NCBI GenBank assembly: GCA_024233865.1
Contig: JACKPA010000013.1
Location: 124,001 to 188,000 of the forward strand
Length of the DNA stretch: 64,000 nucleotides
From: Leptospiraceae bacterium
Lineage (GTDB): Bacteria > Spirochaetota > Leptospiria > Leptospirales > Leptospiraceae
Direction of reading: 5' to 3'
Shown here one piece after another: positions 56,150 to 63,899 of this stretch (its first letter is position 1; each line of letters starts with the position of its first letter). A program made the position numbers and the translations under genes. The notes below the pieces were generated by a model. That model searched no databases. It was not told where the DNA came from and was given only the letters and a program-made list of their open reading frames with translations.

Positions 56150-56863
56150 ATGAAAAAACTTATTATAATTTGCAAGAAGATAATCCTCTACGGCTTTGTG
56201 TCTTTATCTATTGCCGTATCCGGACTTGTCCTTGTTGCTTGTATGAAACAAAAGAGTCCCACATTCTTTCCAATTGCTCTTTTGGGTTCCAAAGTAGAAC
56301 CATACACCTACGAAGACATAGGATTAACACCCGAAAACCAAGCTCCAGACAAAGATGTTACCAACACCAAAGAGCCAAGCATTCCTCTTATGTCTGCTAC
56401 GGAACGTTCTGTCATTCAATCGTATATCCAAGATATGAGTGACAATAACATGATGACAGAGGAATCTTGGAAAGATCGCTCAGTAAAATCCATGAATGCT
56501 CTTTCCGTAATTCCACCCAGTGATGATGAAATTACAAACCAACTAAGCGATCTTATCGCTAACCAAGTTCCGATTCCGGAACCTCCTCGTGAATCTGCTT
56601 CCGAAGTTTTAAGACGTGAATCGGCAGCAGCAGATAGATATTATAGTGGAATAAAGGATCGATTTTCTACTTTCAATAATGAACAAATAATTCAAATACG
56701 AATTCATCTAACCCTTGCTCTGGTATTGATTCGATTTCAAAAGGATTACAACGACCCCAACGGTCTTACATCGGAAATATTGGACATGGCAAAAGACAAA
56801 GCTGTCAAGTTTCGACAGGTGATAAATACGGAACTTGTCAAAAGAGGAGTAACTAGTTTATGA
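56150..56863 (+). CDS. Cassette gene A, unit 10
   Basis: A 237-aa intact copy with the allele-specific middle SATERSVIQSYIQDMSDNNMM and DRFSTFNNEQIIQIRIHL. It is the intact version of the broken unit 8 copy. Confidence 0.7.
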   Translation: MKKLIIICKKIILYGFVSLSIAVSGLVLVACMKQKSPTFFPIALLGSKVEPYTYEDIGLTPENQAPDKDVTNTKEPSIPLMSATERSVIQSYIQDMSDNNMMTEESWKDRSVKSMNALSVIPPSDDEITNQLSDLIANQVPIPEPPRESASEVLRRESAAADRYYSGIKDRFSTFNNEQIIQIRIHLTLALVLIRFQKDYNDPNGLTSEILDMAKDKAVKFRQVINTELVKRGVTSL

Positions 56864-57351
56864 AAACATTACTGTGTATTCTTGTATCGCTTACAATCCT
56901 TGTAGGTTGTAACAACCACGAAAGCAAACTGGATGATTTTTTGAAACACAAATTGTTTGGCTTTCTTTTCGTTTATGACATATACGGTTTTGTAAATGAC
57001 TGTCCCCCTAAAAACGGAACTCTGAATCAGGGAATCAATACGATACACTTGAACGAGGGAGAAGCCTATTGGTTTGATATAAACACGACATCTCAACCTA
57101 ATTATTCTTCGGGTTATTATTATATTGGGTTTAAAGGATTATCCGGACAGACATTGGAAATAGGTAATCCGAATTGTTATGCAAACAAGCAACTAACACA
57201 TCCAACTTATCCAAGGAAACCTGGGGGTCAGGCTCAGTCTGCAGACATACAAGACGGCTTTCAAATGTATGCATTAGGTTTTAAAGGTAACAGGCTTGCT
57301 AATGTATTGTCCAAGAGTGGAAGCAGTTCTATTCAAATTAAAGTACCATAA
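56860..57351 (+). CDS. Cassette gene B, unit 10, subtype 3
   Basis: A 163-aa lipoprotein identical to the unit 8 copy up to WFDINTTS and then different (QPNYSSGYYYIGFKGLSG, RKPGGQAQSADIQDGF). It ends SSSIQIKVP. Confidence 0.7.
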   Translation: MKTLLCILVSLTILVGCNNHESKLDDFLKHKLFGFLFVYDIYGFVNDCPPKNGTLNQGINTIHLNEGEAYWFDINTTSQPNYSSGYYYIGFKGLSGQTLEIGNPNCYANKQLTHPTYPRKPGGQAQSADIQDGFQMYALGFKGNRLANVLSKSGSSSIQIKVP

Positions 57352-57367
57352 AAAGAGGAGAATGAAA

Positions 57368-58882
57368 ATGAAAAAAATCATATTAGCGGTTATGATAATC
57401 TGTTTTATACAATCAAACGGTTTAATGGCTGATTATACCCACAACATAGCAACTGACGGTTGCGACACTGACATACAAGACAGAGGTAATAACTCGTTTT
57501 TAACCTTTTATGGCGATAGCCTAGGTGATTTTGTAGACGAGCCTTATGGAATTGTCGGTTGGGATGCTTATCTTGGATTTTACAAACCAGACATTGACTG
57601 GAGAGTGCAGAATTTTGCCATAGCAGGTTGGACTACGGATAGTATATACAACGCTCTAAAAGATTGTTTAATATCTACAACTACTCGTAAAAATTTCAGG
57701 ATGTCGAATACAATCGTAATGGAAATCGGCGGAAATGATATGATGCTAATGACTCCGTTATTGATAGCTATGCCATGGAAGTATTGGACATACCAAGACC
57801 CTCTAACCAAAAAAGAAGTAAAAGGAGTGGTAGACGTAATCGTACATAATATCCAAGTCTTGATCTACTACTTCCGACATCCGTTAATAGATAAGAACGT
57901 TCTCGTTATGGGAAATTTTCCGACTCTTGCATACAGTCCCACTATGGGAAACGTGAGTGATTATTTTGCTTCGTTTAGTTTGTTTAGTAAAAATGAAGGT
58001 ATATTTTTTCAAAAATGGAGAGAAATCAGTAATAGCTTGAACATAAATGTCGAGAGGGACGACCAAGCACAAAATATGAAAACTCTCTCTGAAATTTTAA
58101 AATTTTCCTTAGTAGACTCAAATCCTTGGATGATGCAATTGTATGCAATTAGTGACCTATTCTTTGGTAGTAAATTCAATAAAGCGTTAGATTCCATTGG
58201 TAATGATTTAGTATCTAAAATTTATAATGACCCAACGAAAAATTTACCGAATGATCTTGAAAGGATAAAAGACAGAGCACCTGGTTTATATTTCCAATGG
58301 GTTTTTACAAATACAAAAAATCCTTCAAATGCTCTGAGTTTCGGTCTGTATCTCATGCAACCGAAACTGGAATCTATGGTTATGGAAATGCGAGACAAAA
58401 CGCGGAATATGGTTCCGGATGTAAAGAATAAAGAAAAAACAAAAATCTATACGGCTCACAATCGAAAAGGCGGAAACTACGTAGACTTTCTTCCCCTTTA
58501 TGAACTAATGATTAGGGATACGGATTGTGAAAAATACGGTTATTGTTGGGTGGCAAATCCCTTACTTTACGGAGACTCTATGCCTGGTCACGTCAACGCT
58601 TTCGGTTATTACATCTGGGCGAATGCACTATCACAAAAACTGGTGGATTTGGAAAATGACAATGATTGGAAATATACGAATCCATTAGGTTATGGAAACG
58701 ATAAACCCAATAACGACCCCGAACACAAAAATGACGGAACAATTGAGGAACCAGATAAAGATTTTAATCTTGCAATTACACCAGTAGACGAACATGGAAA
58801 CGATGTTCAAATGGAAACGGTTGAAACTAACATAGACTGGTTAATACTCTTATGCTTCTTTTTCGGCAGTTGTCACTTCTAA
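57368..58882 (+). CDS. Cassette gene C, unit 10: intact SGNH-type hydrolase, subtype 3
   Basis: A 504-aa intact copy. The ATG at 57368 is chosen because GAGGAG (57355-57360) is 7 nt upstream; an ATG at 57362 is too close. The signal ends LMADY. Blocks: FYGDSLGD, NFAIAGWTT, MEIGGNDM, GDSMPGHVNAFGYY, where the His-x-Asn-x-x-Gly pattern is kept although the second His found elsewhere (INHFG) is Ala. The insert is the longest in the family. The tail overlaps gene D. Confidence 0.82.
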   Translation: MKKIILAVMIICFIQSNGLMADYTHNIATDGCDTDIQDRGNNSFLTFYGDSLGDFVDEPYGIVGWDAYLGFYKPDIDWRVQNFAIAGWTTDSIYNALKDCLISTTTRKNFRMSNTIVMEIGGNDMMLMTPLLIAMPWKYWTYQDPLTKKEVKGVVDVIVHNIQVLIYYFRHPLIDKNVLVMGNFPTLAYSPTMGNVSDYFASFSLFSKNEGIFFQKWREISNSLNINVERDDQAQNMKTLSEILKFSLVDSNPWMMQLYAISDLFFGSKFNKALDSIGNDLVSKIYNDPTKNLPNDLERIKDRAPGLYFQWVFTNTKNPSNALSFGLYLMQPKLESMVMEMRDKTRNMVPDVKNKEKTKIYTAHNRKGGNYVDFLPLYELMIRDTDCEKYGYCWVANPLLYGDSMPGHVNAFGYYIWANALSQKLVDLENDNDWKYTNPLGYGNDKPNNDPEHKNDGTIEEPDKDFNLAITPVDEHGNDVQMETVETNIDWLILLCFFFGSCHF

Positions 58883-59568
58883 CAACCTTGGTATTGGCAA
58901 CTTTCAGTGCTTGCATAGAGCAAAAAGATGCCAATCCCAATGCGATGCTCGCTCTTCTCTACCCAAGAGAAGTTGTAGAAGAATCCTATATCCTCACAAA
59001 AGATTGGAACGGCTGTATGATGACATTCCAAAAAGGCACAACAAAACTCTCCTTTTGCTTTGAAGTTCCAAGAGAATCCTGTAAACCTTCTTATTTTATC
59101 AACATTCCAGACTCTCAAACACTCCAAAACAGAAAAGACGACCTCTCTTTCCTTGCACTGAATTTTACAAACTGCACGTCTTATACTTCTTCTTTAAGTA
59201 ATCTCTATGATACTATCCAACCTCCAGCATCCACATTTATCGAGAGAATAAGTTCTTATCCGGGACCAATGAATGAAAGTGATTTCACGGTAACGTATCG
59301 TGAAAATTGCTCTTACAACACTATCAAGGTAGAACCAAATACGGGTTTTCAAAGGTTTTTCACCAGTGATGAGTTTATCTCACAAAACAGAATCGAAGCC
59401 GAACTTGGTTGGATGAACGGAACAACCGAACAATGCCTGATTGATTTGAGCCAAACCCAAACAACGATTGACTTAAGCTTTGCCGTAAGAAACAAAACGA
59501 TATTACCTGGTGCAGTGTGCTCACTTGTTTCCGGTTCGAGTATTGCGACTTGTCCATGGAGTAAATAG
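58852..59568 (+). CDS. Cassette gene D, unit 10
   Basis: A 238-aa intact copy, last of the array, with isolated changes (VEPNTGFQRF, DEFISQNR). Eight extra cysteines kept. Confidence 0.68.
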   Translation: MLLFRQLSLLTTLVLATFSACIEQKDANPNAMLALLYPREVVEESYILTKDWNGCMMTFQKGTTKLSFCFEVPRESCKPSYFINIPDSQTLQNRKDDLSFLALNFTNCTSYTSSLSNLYDTIQPPASTFIERISSYPGPMNESDFTVTYRENCSYNTIKVEPNTGFQRFFTSDEFISQNRIEAELGWMNGTTEQCLIDLSQTQTTIDLSFAVRNKTILPGAVCSLVSGSSIATCPWSK

Positions 59569-59576
59569 CAGGAAAG

Positions 59577-59677
59577 GTTTACCACAGATGCTTGCCCTGA
59601 GTAACAATTTTAAAAACAAGCGCATCGAAGGGGACACAGATACTTGTCCTGAGCGAAGTCGAAGGAAACACCGATGG
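59577..59677. repeat. Dispersed repeat interrupted by two other short repeats
   Basis: The D-E repeat (TTTACCACAGATG ... GACACAGATA ... AACACCGATGGAT) is split. About 41 bp starting CTTGCCCTGAG and ending CATCGAAGGG is inserted after CACAGATG. About 24 bp, CTTGTCCTGAGCGAAGTCG plus AAGGA, is inserted after GACACAGATA. The host repeat is recoverable on both sides of each insert. Confidence 0.75.
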
Positions 59678-59701
59678 ATTTTTGTAAAAACCTGTTTGGT
59701 T

Positions 59702-59806
59702 ATGAAAATTGTATTACGGGAATTGAAGGAAATAGATGAAAGTTATACTTTTAACGTTATATTGCGTTATCGAACAAACAGTGCTGTTTTTAAAGATTGT
59801 TACTAA
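59702..59806 (+). pseudogene. Remnant of cassette gene E, unit 10
   Basis: Only the last ~30 codons of E remain (ELKEIDESYTFNVILRYR to VFKDCY). A chance ATG at 59702 would give a 34-aa peptide without a signal. This marks the right end of the array. Confidence 0.75.
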
Positions 59807-59899
59807 AAAACCAAAGAAAACCTTTTTTTCTAAAAAAGGAATTTGGAAAAAAAAATCATTTACAGATTTAATAAGAGATTGAATTAAACATTACATAAT

Positions 59900-61318
59900 A
59901 TGGACTTAAGATTAAACTTGATTTCCTTGGTTGGAGTATACTGTCTTTGCGTAGTTGCATGGCTAACCTCTGAAAATAAAAGGGAAATCCCATGGAATGT
60001 CATCAAGTGGGGACTTGGAATGCAATTTCTATTGGGATTTTTAATATTTGTTGTTCCGGTTACCAGAGATAGGGTAGCAGACCTTAATAATTTATTAAAC
60101 GCACTAATGGACGCTTCGGAAGCCGGTGCACGTTTTTTATTTGGATCTATAATTGTACCTGATCCCAAAGTAAAACTAACTCCTTTGGTTGATTCTGTTA
60201 CCGGTGATATAGATTTAACTTCTTTAATTAATCCCCAGACAAATCTTATTGATATGAAAAGAATCTCCCTTGGTTTCATTTTTGCTTTTCGAGCATTACC
60301 CATGGTTATATTTTTCTCTGCCGTAGTAAGCCTTGCTTATCGGATGAATATTATTCAACCGGTAGTAAAAGTTTTTGCAAAAATTTTCCAGGCAACCATG
60401 AAATTAAGTGGTGCGGAATCTTTATCGGGAGCTGCCAACATATTTGTAGGAATAGAATCTGCCATAGCGGTAAAGCCTTTTTTGGAAAAAATGACAAGGA
60501 GTGAACTTGCAGCCATATTAACAAGCTGTTTTGGTTCAATAGCTTCAACGGTTCTGGGTTTGTATGCGGGTTTGCTTAAGTCTACATTTCCAAATATAAC
60601 CGGACATCTAATGTCAGCATCTTTGATGACAATTCCGGCTTGTTTTGTCATTTCTAAAATTATCATTCCGGAAACTTCAACTCCTTTAACCATGGGGGGA
60701 ATACCGGAAGAACCGGAAACTAATGAAAAAAAACCTAGCTACATGGACGCTTTGATCTTAGGGGCTATGGATGGTGTAAAAATGGCGGTAGGGATTGCAG
60801 CCGTTATTATAGCCATTCTTGGTGTTGTGGCATTGGTAAATTCTGTGTTTTTTTTTCTCGCAAACCAGGTGAATAGCGAATTCGTAGTCATTCAATTTGT
60901 GGGAAAATTTTTTCAGGTTGTTTCCATAGACAATATTTTCGGAGTATTATTTTTTCCACTAACTTTTGTTACAGGAGTTTCACTTGACCTGGGTGAAGTT
61001 TGGCAAGCTTCTATTTTGATAGGGCAAAGGGTATTACAAACATCCATTCCGCCTTATTTGGCATTGAGTAAGTTGTCTCAATCCGGTATGATTACGGACA
61101 GGACCATGATTATAGTGAGTTACGTTCTTTGCGGATTTGCTCACATTCCATCCATTGGAATATTTGTAGGAGGATTATCGGGTTTGGTTCCTTCCAGAAG
61201 TCACGAAATTAGCTCCATTGCATGGAAATCGCTCTGGGCAGCTACCTTGGCAACACTTATGACCGGTTGCATTGCCGGAATTTTTGATTTTGGTTTGCCA
61301 TCTGTTTTAGGAAAATAA
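59900..61318 (+). CDS. CNT-family nucleoside transporter (NupC-like)
   Basis: A 472-aa polytopic membrane protein of the concentrative nucleoside transporter family. Recognisable segments are ALPMVIFFSAVVSLAYRMNI, the gate region GAESLSGAANIFVGIESAIA (about residues 172-191), KMTRSELAAILTSCFGSIAST and the C-terminal LCGFAHIPSIGIFVGGLSGL. The family imports nucleosides with H+ or Na+. The motif that reads GQTEAP in NupC is GIESAI here, a substitution at substrate-contacting positions, so the substrate may differ. An insert of about 45 aa after the second helix holds an Asp/Pro-rich loop. First gene after the array. Confidence 0.85.
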   Translation: MDLRLNLISLVGVYCLCVVAWLTSENKREIPWNVIKWGLGMQFLLGFLIFVVPVTRDRVADLNNLLNALMDASEAGARFLFGSIIVPDPKVKLTPLVDSVTGDIDLTSLINPQTNLIDMKRISLGFIFAFRALPMVIFFSAVVSLAYRMNIIQPVVKVFAKIFQATMKLSGAESLSGAANIFVGIESAIAVKPFLEKMTRSELAAILTSCFGSIASTVLGLYAGLLKSTFPNITGHLMSASLMTIPACFVISKIIIPETSTPLTMGGIPEEPETNEKKPSYMDALILGAMDGVKMAVGIAAVIIAILGVVALVNSVFFFLANQVNSEFVVIQFVGKFFQVVSIDNIFGVLFFPLTFVTGVSLDLGEVWQASILIGQRVLQTSIPPYLALSKLSQSGMITDRTMIIVSYVLCGFAHIPSIGIFVGGLSGLVPSRSHEISSIAWKSLWAATLATLMTGCIAGIFDFGLPSVLGK

Positions 61319-61404
61319 TAGTCCTAAACAAATAATTTTAATACTTGTTAGACAGTCTAAATGATTACAATATAGTAGGAAATACTATTAAGAGGTAGGA
61401 ATTT

Positions 61405-62331
61405 ATGAATAAATTGATACTAATATTTATTACATTTTTATTCGCCTTCGTAAGTGGAATAAATTCTGAGGTTGTTGACTCCGGAGGAATGTTTTCTAGC
61501 CAAGCGATAAGTAAGGCAAATGAAAAACTAACGGAAATCAAAAGACAAACCAATAAAGAAATGGTTATCGAAACTATTGACAGCCTGGACAATAAAAATG
61601 TAAGCGATGTAGCTTTAGAAAAAGCTCGTGCAAGACGTGTAAATGGAGTTTTTGTACTAATTGCTAAAAAAGAAAAAAAGATTAGCATTAAAGTAGGGGG
61701 AAAAACCCAGCAACTCTTTGGAAGAAGTGAAACCGGAACACTAAAAGCAAAGTTTACGGAAGAATTCAAAACGAAAAATTTTGATAACGGATTACTTTCT
61801 GCAACTGACTATTTTGCACAGGTAATTACAACAGCCCCTAAAAATCATCGTTCTCAAAGTTCTGCTCCTCCGGTTGCGAGTGCATCTAGAGGCGGCTCAT
61901 CTTTTCCATGGTTTAAAATTCTTGTAATAGGAATCATTGGATTTTTAATTTTCAGATTAATAGGATTCCTTATTTCCAGAAGTATGGGAGGAGGTAGCGG
62001 TGCTCCCGGTCATTATGGGCAGGGCGGCGGATACGGTTATGGTGGAGGCGGCGGACCTGGCATAATGGGTTCTATAATGGGTGGGTTATTCGGTGCTATG
62101 GCTGGTAGTTGGTTGTATGATAAATTTACGGGAAATGACGGTTTATTTGCCAATTCTTCCCAAGACAACTATGGTAATTCTGATTCCAATGATTCTTGGT
62201 CGTCTCAAGACGATGGTTACAACTATTCCGATGATTCCGGTTCTTTTGACGGTGGTGGTAGTAGTGATTGGGGAGGAGATAGTGGCGGAGGTGACTGGGG
62301 AGGCGGTGACAGCGGCGGCGGAGACTGGTAA
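61405..62331 (+). CDS. TPM-domain membrane protein with glycine-rich tail
   Basis: A 308-aa protein with a signal peptide (ends about GINS), a TPM domain (about 25-140: VVDSGGMFSSQAISKANEKL, NGVFVLIAKKEKKISIKVG), one membrane helix (WFKILVIGIIGFLIFRLIGF, about 171-190), a second weak hydrophobic stretch (MGSIMGGLFGAMAGSWLYD) and a tail very rich in Gly, Asp, Ser and Trp. TPM proteins such as YgcG and Psb32 are membrane-anchored with the domain outside the cytoplasm, and some are acid phosphatases. An AGAGGTAGGA site precedes the ATG. Confidence 0.8.
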   Translation: MNKLILIFITFLFAFVSGINSEVVDSGGMFSSQAISKANEKLTEIKRQTNKEMVIETIDSLDNKNVSDVALEKARARRVNGVFVLIAKKEKKISIKVGGKTQQLFGRSETGTLKAKFTEEFKTKNFDNGLLSATDYFAQVITTAPKNHRSQSSAPPVASASRGGSSFPWFKILVIGIIGFLIFRLIGFLISRSMGGGSGAPGHYGQGGGYGYGGGGGPGIMGSIMGGLFGAMAGSWLYDKFTGNDGLFANSSQDNYGNSDSNDSWSSQDDGYNYSDDSGSFDGGGSSDWGGDSGGGDWGGGDSGGGDW

Positions 62332-62346
62332 ACCCAAACAGCCTGT

Positions 62347-62414
62347 GGTTGGTGAGCGTAGTCGAAATCGGTTGGTGAGCGTAGTCGAAATCGGTTGGTG
62401 AGCGTAGTCGAACC
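62347..62414. repeat. 23-bp tandem repeat, three units
   Basis: The unit starts GGTTGGTGAGCGTAGTCGAA at 62347, 62370 and 62393 (the last unit is 22 nt and ends CC). The core GAGCGTAGTCGAA is the same short dispersed motif found at 59650 and, inverted, after the poly-C tracts. Confidence 0.9.
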
Positions 62415-62417
62415 ATG

Positions 62418-62453
62418 ATCATCAGCCGATAGATATGTCTATCGGCTGATGAT
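62418..62453. terminator. Perfect 16-bp hairpin between convergent genes
   Basis: The arms 62418-62433 and 62438-62453 are perfect reverse complements with a TATG loop. It lies between the TPM gene and the panD stop, in the right place for a bidirectional terminator. No long T run follows on either strand, so the termination mechanism is uncertain. Confidence 0.7.
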
Positions 62454-62458
62454 GCACT

Positions 62459-62812
62459 TCAATTTGTCTGCTTATTATTCTCGTCTACATGTACAACCGT
62501 TGGTTCATAATTTGTCGGAACTTCCGATTCATCTAACATTCCATAAGCAATAATAACAACTTTATCTCCAACAGACCCTAGTCTGGCAGCAGGGCCATTC
62601 AAACAGATCGTTCCGGAACCTTTTTCACCTCTAATTAGGTAGGTGTCGAGCCGGGACCCATTATTTACATTTAATACGGATATTTTCTGATAAGGAATCA
62701 TATTGGCTGCATTTATTAAGTCCGTATCTACGGTTAAACTACCTTCATAGTTTAAATTTGCTTCTGTCACCGTTGCTCGATGAATTTTACTTTTACAAAT
62801 CGATATTAACAT
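62459..62812 (-). CDS. panD: Aspartate 1-decarboxylase
   Basis: A 117-aa proenzyme of the PanD family that makes beta-alanine for pantothenate and CoA. The self-cleavage site is Gly24-Ser25 in NYEGSLTVD, giving the pyruvoyl cofactor. Lys9, NGSRLDTYLIRGEKGSG and NGPAARLGSVGDKVVIIAYG are all present. Length is usual for the family. About 30 nt separate it from the upstream Panacea-like gene, so the two may be cotranscribed. Confidence 0.96.
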   Translation of the reverse strand: MLISICKSKIHRATVTEANLNYEGSLTVDTDLINAANMIPYQKISVLNVNNGSRLDTYLIRGEKGSGTICLNGPAARLGSVGDKVVIIAYGMLDESEVPTNYEPTVVHVDENNKQTN

Positions 62813-62842
62813 ACCTACCCCCTATAACATTAGATTATAGGT

Positions 62843-63412
62843 TTAATCAAATATTACTCTAAAAATCTTATCGGATAATCTTAAAAGACTTTTTTTCTTT
62901 AAGAAGTGAATTTTCGTACCTAAAGAAGAAGTGGAGAATTTGATCTCAGAATATAGGGGAGTTATGATGTAATTTTCGTATAAATTAGGGTAATGCAAGT
63001 TTTCATCAACCAACCCGCCTTTAAAAGCACTTAAAACCTTTTGTATAATCCTTTTTTCTTGCTTGCTAATTTTGGTTGTTGGCATTTCTTTTGCGGCAAA
63101 CAAAGAAAAACCACAAAAAGTATCTGTTTTAAACCTCGGTCTTACTTCAATATGCTTGTTTTCAATTAAATAGAGGGCTGCGTAATTAAAATTTAAAATT
63201 TGAGGGCAGGTGTCCGTGTGGATGTATGTTTCACCGGTAATGGTTTTAGCGTTTCTTTGATAATATGCCCCATCCGAATAATAAATGAGCTTGGATATCT
63301 CCACAACGTTTCTTCCGTTTGGAGAATTGCTTAGTAAATAATAAATAACTTGCGATACCTTTTCCATCCTTAAAACCCCGACCTGTATATATTTTCGGTT
63401 AGATGTATTCAT
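62843..63412 (-). CDS. Panacea/DUF4065-like protein
   Basis: A 189-aa protein with the SocA/Panacea pattern: MEKVSQVIYYLLSNSPNGRN, ISKLIYYSDGAYYQRNAKTI, ITGETYIHTDTCPQI. In many bacteria this domain is the antitoxin half of varied toxin-antitoxin pairs, but no toxin gene adjoins it here and its partner is panD, so a housekeeping or orphan role is as likely. The start may be Met16 (63367) rather than 63412; neither has a convincing ribosome binding site. Confidence 0.65.
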   Translation of the reverse strand: MNTSNRKYIQVGVLRMEKVSQVIYYLLSNSPNGRNVVEISKLIYYSDGAYYQRNAKTITGETYIHTDTCPQILNFNYAALYLIENKHIEVRPRFKTDTFCGFSLFAAKEMPTTKISKQEKRIIQKVLSAFKGGLVDENLHYPNLYENYIITPLYSEIKFSTSSLGTKIHFLKKKSLLRLSDKIFRVIFD

Positions 63413-63502
63413 TTTTTAAGAAAATAAAAATCTTTCTTTTATTGACTTTTTTGAGTTAGCTATTTTTAGCTATTTTAGAAATGCTTTTTTAGTGCGAAGA
63501 AA

Positions 63503-63895
63503 ATGATGTATAAATTTTTCATTAATTTTTTTAGGATACCCTTAATACTGCCTTTTCTGTTTTCTTGTACAGGAATTAACATGAGAACATGGCCTATTCC
63601 GGTATCCCCTAACACACATCCGGTTCAAGATTACGGAAAACTAACCGTCCTATTTAAAGGTGGAGGTGTTTGGCATGATAACAATGTTCACAAGCACCTT
63701 GGTAGCGGAAAGTTTGAAAGGAAAGGAAGAGCTTGCTCGGCTTCATATCTTTATTTGGTTGCTTTGGGAGATTCAAGCATTGAAACAGCTAAGAGCGACG
63801 GTGCTGTAAGTGATGTTGCTATGGTCGAGCAGGAAGTTTTTTCTATTTTAGGTGGATTGTATCATCGACACTGCACAATTGTATTAGGAGAATAA
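63503..63895 (+). CDS. TRL-family lipoprotein
   Basis: A 130-aa lipoprotein (signal ends LFSC, Cys22) with the TRL-family core: GRACSASYLYLVALGDSSIETAKSDGAV, then VEQEVFSILGGLYHRHCTIV (motifs described in pieces). The family is common in Leptospira and some proteobacteria; function unknown. The next gene starts 4 nt after its stop. Confidence 0.8.
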   Translation: MMYKFFINFFRIPLILPFLFSCTGINMRTWPIPVSPNTHPVQDYGKLTVLFKGGGVWHDNNVHKHLGSGKFERKGRACSASYLYLVALGDSSIETAKSDGAVSDVAMVEQEVFSILGGLYHRHCTIVLGE

Positions 63896-63899
63896 CGGA

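Noticed and set aside
16492..59806. The array as a CRISPR locus or a prophage
   Set aside because: The repeat units are 3-5 kb gene cassettes, not short direct repeats with spacers, and there are no capsid, tail, integrase or lysis genes.
59510..59806. A 98-aa open frame spanning the end of D and the repeats at 59.5-59.8 kb
   Set aside because: It starts within gene D in a wrong frame and reads through two inserted repeats. Only its last 30 codons are the E remnant.
62081..62401. Alternative frames in the glycine-rich end of the TPM gene on both strands
   Set aside because: Low-complexity GGT/GGA codons leave all frames open. Only the TPM frame gives a coherent domain and signal peptide.
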